Shown: positions 28,709 to 36,166 of the stretch, in pieces
Position numbering within the stretch: the stretch's first letter is position 1
How the letters are laid out: each line of letters starts with the position of its first letter
Origin: an uncultured Bacteroidia bacterium
GTDB lineage: Bacteria; Bacteroidota; Bacteroidia; Bacteroidales; UBA932
Assembly: GCA_902772985.1 (NCBI GenBank)
Contig: CACYCP010000042.1
Span: 1 to 41,093, forward strand
Reading direction: 5' to 3'
DNA: 41,093 bases
Notes under the pieces: model-generated
Database searches by the model: none
Told to the model about the DNA's origin: nothing
Seen by the model: the letters and a program-made list of their open reading frames with translations, nothing else
Program-made: the position numbers and the translations under genes

Positions 28709-30073
28709 ATGAAGAAGACATTTTTATTGACGATGATTGCCTTCATAGCCGTTTCTTGCGGCCAGAAGGTTCAGGAGGTTACAGAGCAGGGACGGACAGA
28801 CCTTGGCTATAATCCCATATGCCCCATGGGCGTATATATGGCCGATCCCAGCGCCAAAGTAATTGACGGAAAACTATATGTGGCCTGTTCCCTGGACCTC
28901 ACGGAGGAATACTGGTGTTCGGCCTACCATCACATGCTCTCTTCCGAGGATGCCCTTTCCTGGACTCTACACCGGGATATTTTCGCTACTAAAGGGCCGA
29001 ATGACCAGGTTTCTTACAGCGACGCAGACCTTTATGCCCCGGACATTGCGGAAAAGGACGGAAAGTATTACCTCTACTACGACATGTCCGACTGGACGGA
29101 AGGCGTAGCCGAAGGGGACAGCCCGGCGGGCCCTTACCGTAACGGACAGCGCATAGGGGACATAACCGGCATCGACCCCTGCGTTTTCATAGACGATGAC
29201 GGGGAGGCCTATTATTTCTGGGACCAGTTCAGTGCCCGCGGAGCCAAACTTAATCCGGACATGAAGACCCTGGATATGAGCACTTTGCATGAGGGTATAG
29301 TCACAGAGGATGAGCATTTCTTCCACGAAGGGAGTTTCGTTTTCAAACGCGACGGCTGGTACTATTTCGTGTATGCCGATGTCAGCCGGCAGAACATGCC
29401 CACCTGCATCGGCTACTCCATGTCCCGGAACATTTGGGGACCCTATGAATACAAAGGGGTGATTGTGGACAGTAACGGTTGCGACCCTGGTGTATGGAAC
29501 AACCACGGCTCCGTGGTGGAATTCAATGGGCAGTGGTATGTGCTGTACCACCGTTCCACCCATTACGGCAGCAAGTTTCGCAAGGCCTGCATAGAGCCCA
29601 TCACTTTCAATGCCGACGGTACCATCAATGAGGTTGAAATGACCTCCCAGGGCGCTGGAGCGCCGTTATCGGCCTATGAAACCATCGACGCCGCCCGCGC
29701 CTGCCTCTTCAACGGCGGACCGCACATCCGTCTGATGGACGGGCGCACGGACCGGGAAATCGTTTCCGGCATCCTGGACGGCAGCAAGGCCGCCTGGAAG
29801 TATGTGGCATTCGGACCCGACACCCGGAAACTGACGGTCCGTGTGCGTGCGCTGGCCGGCGGAACCATCACCGTGGCCCAGGACCAGTCTTTTTCCGGCC
29901 GCATCGCCCGGCTGGACGTCCCTGCCGGGAAAGGCGAATGGGAAACCCTGTCATGCGAGGTGGAAAACGCAGAGGCGGGCCCTCATGCCCTCTGGTTCAT
30001 GTTCAGCGGCCCCGGCGGATCCTGGAAGGAAAGGCCGGAACTCTTCGACATAGACTGGATGGTATTTGAATAA
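28709..30073 (+). CDS. GH43 glycosidase lipoprotein with C-terminal CBM6-like domain
   Basis: A 454-residue protein. The ATG at 28709 is chosen because it gives a lipoprotein signal (MKKTFLLTMIAFIAVSC, Cys17) 1 base after the upstream stop. Residues about 35-320 form the GH43 five-bladed propeller with the triad D46 (MADPSA), D156 (GIDPCVF) and E207 (FFHEGSF). Residues about 325-454 are a beta-sandwich resembling CBM6 (KYVAFGPDTRKLTVRVRA, ending DIDWMVFE). GH43 enzymes of this layout act as alpha-L-arabinofuranosidases, beta-xylosidases or galactan exo-beta-1,3-galactosidases; pectin context favours arabinan or arabinogalactan. It is the last gene before a 241-base gap. Confidence 0.88.
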   Translation: MKKTFLLTMIAFIAVSCGQKVQEVTEQGRTDLGYNPICPMGVYMADPSAKVIDGKLYVACSLDLTEEYWCSAYHHMLSSEDALSWTLHRDIFATKGPNDQVSYSDADLYAPDIAEKDGKYYLYYDMSDWTEGVAEGDSPAGPYRNGQRIGDITGIDPCVFIDDDGEAYYFWDQFSARGAKLNPDMKTLDMSTLHEGIVTEDEHFFHEGSFVFKRDGWYYFVYADVSRQNMPTCIGYSMSRNIWGPYEYKGVIVDSNGCDPGVWNNHGSVVEFNGQWYVLYHRSTHYGSKFRKACIEPITFNADGTINEVEMTSQGAGAPLSAYETIDAARACLFNGGPHIRLMDGRTDREIVSGILDGSKAAWKYVAFGPDTRKLTVRVRALAGGTITVAQDQSFSGRIARLDVPAGKGEWETLSCEVENAEAGPHALWFMFSGPGGSWKERPELFDIDWMVFE

Positions 30074-30191
30074 ATGCTTATGAAAAGGCTGCTTTCCACC
30101 GCTGCGATCCCCGCGAGGTGCCGCTGAGGGATGTCTTACCGGCATGGGGCATCTTGTGCCAGAAGAATAATGCTATCCACGAAAAAAATTG

Positions 30192-30199
30192 TATCTTTA
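30192..30199 (+). promoter_or_regulatory. Near-match -7 box (TATCTTTA), possibly vestigial
   Basis: TATCTTTA differs from TAnnTTTG only in the last base. Its flank (AATTGTATCTTTAAG) resembles the two good promoter contexts at 589 and 15389. It lies 23 bases before the ATG of the decayed fragment at 30223, at normal promoter spacing for this window, so it may be the leftover promoter of a deleted gene. Confidence 0.3.
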
Positions 30200-30222
30200 A
30201 GCACTTAAATCTGATACCGGAT

Positions 30223-30285
30223 ATGGCACAGGAGCGTTTCCCGGACGGGAAGAAGATATCGGCCCTGGGTCCGCAGGATAGATGA
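30223..30285 (+). pseudogene. Decayed 5' fragment of a GH28-like secreted enzyme
   Basis: A 20-codon frame reads MAQERFPDGKKISALGPQDR and stops. Its start matches the mature N-terminus of the GH28-CE protein just after signal cleavage (AQERFPDGKPVPAW), and the DNA is nearly the same over the stretch coding QERFPDGK (5681-5704 in that gene). The phrase RFPDG after a cleaved signal is common in secreted Bacteroidota pectinases. The signal peptide and everything downstream are missing. It is best seen as the remains of a second gene of this kind; a functional micropeptide is much less likely. Confidence 0.55.
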
Positions 30286-30287
30286 TT

Positions 30288-30295
30288 TAGATTTG
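30288..30295 (+). promoter_or_regulatory. -7 promoter box TAGATTTG for the 30315 unit
   Basis: TAGATTTG matches TAnnTTTG and ends 19 bases before the ATG at 30315, a spacing like that of the other boxes in the window. It follows the decayed fragment directly and would drive the last plus-strand unit. Confidence 0.55.
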
Positions 30296-30314
30296 TTACA
30301 ATAATGACACAGAT

Positions 30315-31646
30315 ATGGATAGACGAGATTTTCTGAAAAGTACCGCAGCGGTAGCCGTGGCGGCATCTGGCGCCGAAGGCTTGGTGCAGGCGGCTGAAAG
30401 GGTCCGGACGGCCCTGCCGGAGGAAGAAACGGGGCAGTTGCTGGCATCGGCCCCCATGCTGCAGAATTTTGCCGAGACATCGATAGGCGTGGCCTTTACG
30501 GTGAATGCACTTGCGAACGGGTATGTCCTCATTGGAGAAAAGCCGGACCTTTCCGAAGCGCGGAAAATCCTGTGCGGAGGCTATCGCCTGGCCGATATTG
30601 ACGAGCGCGTGATTCATGTCAGGGTTACGGGCCTTCGTCCGGCCACGCGATATTACTATCGTATAGGCGCCGACCGTATCCATTACGGAGGCGGATACGA
30701 TATGAAAATCCTGGGAAATGAGGAAGACTCCCGTGTGTACAGCTTCGTTACGGCTGGTAAGAAGCTGAAGGGAAGCAGTTTCTGCGTCATTAACGACACC
30801 CACGACCGCTGGAATGCCATCGGCCCGGTGCTGGACAAGGTGGCTGCCATTTCTCCCTCCTGTGTGGTCTGGAACGGCGATGCCTCCAATACCGAGGAGA
30901 AACTGGAAGACCAGCTTAGGATATTCCTGGAGCACCCGCTGGAGAGGAAGGACTATGCGGCAGAGATTCCCTATCTTTTCTGCCCCGGAAACCACGATTC
31001 CAGAGGCCGGGCAAACAGGCATCTTGAGAGGGTATGGATGTACCGCCAGCCGGAAGAAAGGAATGTGCGGGACTGGGACCTTGGACGAAACTTTGCCGTG
31101 AGGATGGGCGATATCGCAATGATTGGCCTGGATACGGCCGAGGACAAGCTGGATACCAATCCCATTTTCGCCGGCCTTTTCAAGAGCGAGGAATACCGTC
31201 AGGCCCAGACTGCGTGGCTGCAGGAGGCCCTGAAGCGGCCGGAAATAGCCGGTGCACCTTTCCTGGTGGCTTTCTGCCACATTCCACTTTTCGACGATGG
31301 TCCAGACCACAATCCCGGCGATGTGGCTCCGGCCGATTATGATCCCAAATATACGACGGACTATGCTTATTGGCAGCGTACTTGCTCCAGGATGTGGGGG
31401 CCCTTGCTTCACAAGGCTGGCTGCCAGGCCCTTATTGTGGGCCATCTGCACCGTTACCGCGTATATGAACCTGCTCCCGGCCGCTGCTGGACGCAGATTG
31501 TGGGCGGAGGTCCTCAGATGAATGACGTCGGTTACCCTACGGTAATTGAAGGGAGGGTTGATGGGGGGAAACTCAAGATAACCGCGCATAATGTTTTCTC
31601 GGGAAAGGTTCAGGGAGAACTGGAATTTGAAAAACGCAAGAAATGA
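30315..31646 (+). CDS. Tat-signal metallophosphoesterase with purple-acid-phosphatase-like N-terminal domain
   Basis: A 443-residue protein. MDRRDFLKSTAAVAVAASG is a twin-arginine signal without a lipobox cysteine, so the product is probably a soluble periplasmic protein. Residues about 40-150 form an FN3-like domain as in purple acid phosphatases (VRVTGLRPATRYYYRIG). Residues about 155-400 hold the metallophosphoesterase blocks VINDTHD, WNGDASN, CPGNHDS, FCHIPLF and VGHLHRYRV. The site looks complete, but the exact substrate is unknown. It is the first gene of the last unit, 28 bases before a GH43, mirroring the metallophosphatase-GH43 pair at 27676-30073. The two metallophosphatases are not close copies. 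Confidence 0.84.
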   Translation: MDRRDFLKSTAAVAVAASGAEGLVQAAERVRTALPEEETGQLLASAPMLQNFAETSIGVAFTVNALANGYVLIGEKPDLSEARKILCGGYRLADIDERVIHVRVTGLRPATRYYYRIGADRIHYGGGYDMKILGNEEDSRVYSFVTAGKKLKGSSFCVINDTHDRWNAIGPVLDKVAAISPSCVVWNGDASNTEEKLEDQLRIFLEHPLERKDYAAEIPYLFCPGNHDSRGRANRHLERVWMYRQPEERNVRDWDLGRNFAVRMGDIAMIGLDTAEDKLDTNPIFAGLFKSEEYRQAQTAWLQEALKRPEIAGAPFLVAFCHIPLFDDGPDHNPGDVAPADYDPKYTTDYAYWQRTCSRMWGPLLHKAGCQALIVGHLHRYRVYEPAPGRCWTQIVGGGPQMNDVGYPTVIEGRVDGGKLKITAHNVFSGKVQGELEFEKRKK

Positions 31647-31674
31647 TGAGGAGAAATAGTTTATTGTGGAAAAA

Positions 31675-33282
31675 ATGAAAAGATCAGGTTTATTTATTGA
31701 ATTGCTTGCATTGCCCCTGGCCATCGCTTGCCAGCAGCCCGCTGCCGGAGAATGGACGCTGGACAGGCTTGCCACCATGGTGGATGAGGGGGGCTGTGTC
31801 CAATTGAATACAAAAGGAAAGCCTTCAGGCAGCTTGGTCTGGACTTCCGGCGATGAGACTGTCGCCACGGTGGATGATAAAGGCCTTGTGAGGGGGATCT
31901 CTTTCGGAGATGCCTGGATTAAGGCTCGATGCCCTAAAAGCGCAGAAGTGGATTCCTGCCTTGTCTCTGTGGGCTATCTGGCCCAGAACCCCATTCTTCC
32001 CCCTTCCTGGGAACTTTTCATAGCCGACGGAGAGCCGCATCTTTTTGACGGCCGGATGTATATCTACGGTTCAAGGGATAATTACAACGGCTTGGGGAAT
32101 GATGGAAAGATTGACTGGTGCTCGGACAATTACCACGTCATCTGGTCCGATGACCTTCTTCATTGGAACGATGCAGGAGAAGCCTTGAACCTGAAGGATA
32201 TTCCCGATGAAGTGAAGGGGACCGGCCGCCGTCTCTGGGCGCCGGACGTGTTCCGGGACCCGCAGACGGGCAAATACCATATGCTGGCGTGCACCAACAG
32301 CGCGAAAGTGTTCATCCTGGATGCCGACAGCCCGGAAGGGCCGTTCGTCAATGCCCGTACCGTCACTTTGGACGGAAAGGAGTTAGGCCACATAGACCCC
32401 GGTGCCTTGGTTGACGATGACGGGAGAGTGTATCTGGCTTTGCCGGAATTCATAGTCGCCCAGCTGGACCCGGCCGATTATTCCCGCGTCCTTCCGGAAA
32501 CTGTCCGGGACCTGACTCCCGCAATGCCACAGGACAATGAGCCCTTCGAAGGCCCTTCACTCCGAAAGCGCGGGGACACCTACTACTACATTTACATCCA
32601 GAATCACGGGAAAAAGGCCGATGGCCCTTTGCCCACCCGTATGGCCTATCTGACCTCAAAAAATCCTCTCAGCCCTTATACTTATCAAGGCCTCATCGTT
32701 ACCAATCACGATTATCCGGATGCCGGAAATGTTCACGGCTCTTTCGAATGTATTGATGGGAAGTGGTATCTTCAGTATCACAGGAGCGTGCCCAGTCTGG
32801 TTTTGACCCGCGAAGCGTGCCTTGACCCCCTTGAGTTCAACGAGGATGGAACCATCTGCGAGGTCAAGATGTCTTCCTCAGGTGTGAGGGGCGCCTTCGG
32901 CCTTGGCGAGAAAATCCAAGCCTCGGCTGCCGTAGAGTATTCCACAGGACGGAAAGGCGGGTTGATGGAACTGAAAAGGAAGGAATATCCTATTATCAGT
33001 TTTAACGAAAACCTCCAGTGGACAGGTTACAGGTATGTCGATTTCTCCAAAGTTCCTTTCAATGTCACTGTCAGTGTCAAATCGGGTGGGCCCGGCGGAA
33101 AGCTGGAGCTCCGAAAAGGTTCTCCGGACGGCCCTGCTATCGCTGTGCTGGATATTCCCGACACCGGCTGGAAGTGGAAGGAAGTATCGGCCCGCATCCA
33201 AATTGAAGCCTCTGGAAAAGATGCAGTATATCTGGTGGCAACCCGGGCTCCATTCAGCGTCAAGTATTTTATTTTCCGTTAA
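31675..33282 (+). CDS. GH43 glycosidase lipoprotein with Big2-like N-terminal and CBM6-like C-terminal domains
   Basis: A 535-residue protein. The ATG at 31675 is preferred over the GTG at 31666 because it opens a lipoprotein signal (MKRSGLFIELLALPLAIAC). Residues about 30-100 resemble a bacterial Ig-like group 2 domain (WTSGDETVATVDDKGLV). The GH43 propeller (about 105-390) carries D118 (IADGEPHLF), D241 (HIDPGAL) and E292 (PFEGPSL). A CBM6-like sandwich fills about 405-535 (YRYVDFSKVPFNVTVSVKS). It is likely an arabinofuranosidase or exo-galactosidase; subfamily cannot be assigned by eye. It differs from the first GH43 by the added Ig-like domain and by longer loops. The GH92 follows 5 bases downstream. 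Confidence 0.87.
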   Translation: MKRSGLFIELLALPLAIACQQPAAGEWTLDRLATMVDEGGCVQLNTKGKPSGSLVWTSGDETVATVDDKGLVRGISFGDAWIKARCPKSAEVDSCLVSVGYLAQNPILPPSWELFIADGEPHLFDGRMYIYGSRDNYNGLGNDGKIDWCSDNYHVIWSDDLLHWNDAGEALNLKDIPDEVKGTGRRLWAPDVFRDPQTGKYHMLACTNSAKVFILDADSPEGPFVNARTVTLDGKELGHIDPGALVDDDGRVYLALPEFIVAQLDPADYSRVLPETVRDLTPAMPQDNEPFEGPSLRKRGDTYYYIYIQNHGKKADGPLPTRMAYLTSKNPLSPYTYQGLIVTNHDYPDAGNVHGSFECIDGKWYLQYHRSVPSLVLTREACLDPLEFNEDGTICEVKMSSSGVRGAFGLGEKIQASAAVEYSTGRKGGLMELKRKEYPIISFNENLQWTGYRYVDFSKVPFNVTVSVKSGGPGGKLELRKGSPDGPAIAVLDIPDTGWKWKEVSARIQIEASGKDAVYLVATRAPFSVKYFIFR

Positions 33283-33287
33283 TTGAT

Positions 33288-36119
33288 ATGATGAATAAAC
33301 CTTTCTTGCTGGCACTTTCACTTGCACTGTTTTCCTGCTCGGCAAAGCAGGAACCTGTGGCACTTGTAAACGTCTTCAACGGAACGGATGCTGCCGGAAA
33401 TACATATCCTGGTGCAAGCCTTCCTTATGGGATGGTGCAGTTGAGCCCGGATACCGACGGCGAAACCGCGTCCGGATACCGCTACGCCCATAGCACCATC
33501 CTGGGCTTCAGCCATAACCATCTCTCCGGTACCGGCTGCCCGGACCTGGGTGACTTCCTTATCACCCCCGGCCTTGACAACGTGTGTGCCTTGCCTTTCT
33601 CCCATAAGGACGAAAGCGCCTCTCCAGGCTACTACAAGGTGGTTTTTCCCGAGAAGGGGATAACGGTTGAACTCACGGCGACAGAGCGTGCCGGAGTGCA
33701 CCGCTACAGTTTTCGTGGTGAAGGGCGGCGCCTGATTCGCCTGGATGCAAACCATTGCGTAGGCGGTTGGTGCAGCGCATCGGATGTGAGAGTCGGCCTG
33801 GAAGGGACGGAGGTTACGGCCTCCAGGCGCGTAGTCGGTTGGGCCCACGGCAGGGATACTTATTTTTCGGCCGTTTTCTCGGAGCCCTTCCTGTCGGTGG
33901 AAGAAACGGCTCCGGGAGAGCTCACTTTCCGTTTTGCAGATGATCTGGAAGAACTGACGCTTTTCGCCGGTATCTCCGGGGTGGATCTGGAAGGTGCCAG
34001 GGGCAACCGTCTGGCAGAAACGTCCGGAGAAAGCTTCGACAGCGTGTATGCCAAGGCTAAGGAAGCCTGGGCTAAGGCCCTTGGCCGCATCAGCGTGAAA
34101 GGCGGCCCTGCCGACGTTTTCTATACCAATTACTACCATACTTTCCTTACGCCTAATAAGATTGATGATGTGGACGGCCGATATCGGGATCAATCGGCAC
34201 GGAACCGTCAGCTTCCCCAGGGACAGCAATTCTATTCCACCCTGTCGCTCTGGGACACTTTCCGTTCCTGGAATCCCTTGCAGACGCTTACGGATCCGTC
34301 CCTGGTGAACGATATGGTGCGCAGCATGCTGGACCAGTACGATTGCCGTGGAGAGCTTCCCATCTGGCCCCTTGCCAGCGACGAGACCTTCTGTATGATC
34401 GGCTACCACAGCGTTTCCGTCATCGCCGACGCCTGGCTTAGCGGTATCCGAGGGTTTGACGGCGAGAAAGCCCTGGAAGCCATGATAGTATCCTCCAATA
34501 AGAACAATGCCAATGCATCGGAACTGTACAATGCCTTCGGTTATATTCCTGCCGACTTGAAAGTGGAAACCGTTTCCCAGACGCTGGAATTTGCCTATGA
34601 CGACTGGTGCATCGCCCGTATGGCGGAGTCCCTGGGGCACGCCGACATTGCTGCGGAATATGATGCCCGTTCCCTTCGCTATCGTGCCCTCTTTGACCCC
34701 ACCACCGGCTTTTTCCGCGGCAAAAAGACCGATGGCAACTGGACGGAACCTTTCCGTCAGCTTGAGGGCTCCCGTGACTACACGGAAGCTACTCCCTGGC
34801 ATTACCGCTTCTTCATCCCTCACGACATGGCCGGGGTCCAGGCCATGGTGGGCGGTCGTGATGCCTTGTACAGTGCGCTGGATTCACTCTTTACCTACAG
34901 GCCGCAGGACCATAAGTCCGTAGATCCGGACATCGGCGGCCTTCTGGGACAATATGCTCATGGAAACGAGCCCAGCCATAATATGGCCTGGCTGTTCAAT
35001 TGGGTAGGGGCACCTTCCCGCACGCAGGAAGCGGTTCGTTCCATACTTACAACCATGTACACAACGGCTCCTGACGGAATCTGCGGAAACGAAGACTGTG
35101 GCCAGATGAGCGCCTGGTATGTCCTGGGCGCCCTGGGCCTGTTCCCCGCCTGCCCCGGCTCCGGCGAGTATCAGCTGGCGGCGCCCCTTTTCAAGGAGGC
35201 CGTCTTGCAGCTCGGCAATGGCAAAAGCCTTCGTATCAAGGCCGACCATCCTTCCAGGCCATATATCGCCGATGTCACTCTGAATGGCGAGCCCGTCCGC
35301 CAGCATTTCCTCACTTATCGGCAAATCATGGAAGGGGGAGAACTGTCATTCAAATTATCGGCCAAGCCCTGTCACGACCGTGACGGACTGCCGGCTCCGT
35401 ATTCCCTGACCCATGAAGACCTGGTGTGCCCGCCGGCCATCGAAGGGGACATTGTCCTTTTCCCGGACCAGGCGCAGGTGAAGATGCGCTCCAGAACGGA
35501 GGGCGCGGCCATCCGCTATACCCTGGACGGCAGTGAACCCAATTTGGAAAGCCTTCTTTACACCGGCCCCGTCAGCATCACCGAGTCCTGTGTAATAAAG
35601 GCAAGAGCTTTCAAGGAAGGCATGCCGCCATCCCAGGTGGTCAGCCGTACTGCCCACAAGCTTCTTTTCCACGCGGCTACAGACCGCAAGGGCATGCAGC
35701 CAGGCTGCCGTTATACCTACCATACCGCCAATTTCGTTTTGATCGGCCAGATTGAGGGAGACCCGGCCGAGGCCTCCGGCATTCTCCGGGAGCCTTCCAT
35801 CGCCGGTGCTCCGGACGAAGACCATTTCGCTTTCCTCTTCTCAGGATTCATCGACATTCCGGAAGGTGGCGTCTGGAGCTTCGCCACTTGCAGCGACGAC
35901 GGCAGCGCCCTGTACATTGACGGTGTCTGTGTGGTAAACAACGATGGCTCTCACAGCCCTGTGACCGTCGAGGGGCAGATTCCGCTGGAAAAGGGCCTGC
36001 ACCCTTACAAACTGCTCTACTTCGAGGACTACGAGGGCCAGCAGCTCTCCTGGAGCTGGAAGGCTCCCGGGGCATCCGATTTCGTCCCGGTCCCGGCTTC
36101 CCGGCTCTTCTATAAGTAG
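33288..36119 (+). CDS. GH92 alpha-mannosidase lipoprotein with CHB_HEX-like and PA14 C-terminal domains
   Basis: A 943-residue protein with lipoprotein signal ending LFSC (Cys17 or so); the start may be either of two adjacent ATGs (33288 or 33291). GH92 blocks are VNVFNGTDAAGNTYPGAS, GFSHNHLSGTGC, LWDTFRSWNPL, HGNEPSHNM and CGNEDCGQMSAWY. Residues about 725-785 are chitobiase-C-like (IRYTLDGSEP) and about 805-943 are PA14 (EDHFAFLFSGFIDI, SDDGSALYIDG). It is an obvious paralogue of the GH92 at 12545-15349 along its whole length, with a short extra segment (DGRYRDQSARNRQLPQGQ) in the catalytic half that the other lacks. This insertion may alter the substrate pocket. Predicted exo-alpha-mannosidase, calcium dependent. 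Confidence 0.92.
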   Translation: MMNKPFLLALSLALFSCSAKQEPVALVNVFNGTDAAGNTYPGASLPYGMVQLSPDTDGETASGYRYAHSTILGFSHNHLSGTGCPDLGDFLITPGLDNVCALPFSHKDESASPGYYKVVFPEKGITVELTATERAGVHRYSFRGEGRRLIRLDANHCVGGWCSASDVRVGLEGTEVTASRRVVGWAHGRDTYFSAVFSEPFLSVEETAPGELTFRFADDLEELTLFAGISGVDLEGARGNRLAETSGESFDSVYAKAKEAWAKALGRISVKGGPADVFYTNYYHTFLTPNKIDDVDGRYRDQSARNRQLPQGQQFYSTLSLWDTFRSWNPLQTLTDPSLVNDMVRSMLDQYDCRGELPIWPLASDETFCMIGYHSVSVIADAWLSGIRGFDGEKALEAMIVSSNKNNANASELYNAFGYIPADLKVETVSQTLEFAYDDWCIARMAESLGHADIAAEYDARSLRYRALFDPTTGFFRGKKTDGNWTEPFRQLEGSRDYTEATPWHYRFFIPHDMAGVQAMVGGRDALYSALDSLFTYRPQDHKSVDPDIGGLLGQYAHGNEPSHNMAWLFNWVGAPSRTQEAVRSILTTMYTTAPDGICGNEDCGQMSAWYVLGALGLFPACPGSGEYQLAAPLFKEAVLQLGNGKSLRIKADHPSRPYIADVTLNGEPVRQHFLTYRQIMEGGELSFKLSAKPCHDRDGLPAPYSLTHEDLVCPPAIEGDIVLFPDQAQVKMRSRTEGAAIRYTLDGSEPNLESLLYTGPVSITESCVIKARAFKEGMPPSQVVSRTAHKLLFHAATDRKGMQPGCRYTYHTANFVLIGQIEGDPAEASGILREPSIAGAPDEDHFAFLFSGFIDIPEGGVWSFATCSDDGSALYIDGVCVVNNDGSHSPVTVEGQIPLEKGLHPYKLLYFEDYEGQQLSWSWKAPGASDFVPVPASRLFYK

Positions 36120-36166
36120 CCGTGTGATTTGGAAATGTATGGATACAGTTTAATAAATTATCGATA

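Noticed and set aside
33318-34823. A 501-codon open frame on the minus strand
   Set aside because: Antisense to the second GH92, no signal or motif; a similar mirror frame is found opposite the first GH92 (13214-14356), showing that it follows from GH92 coding sequence rather than a gene.
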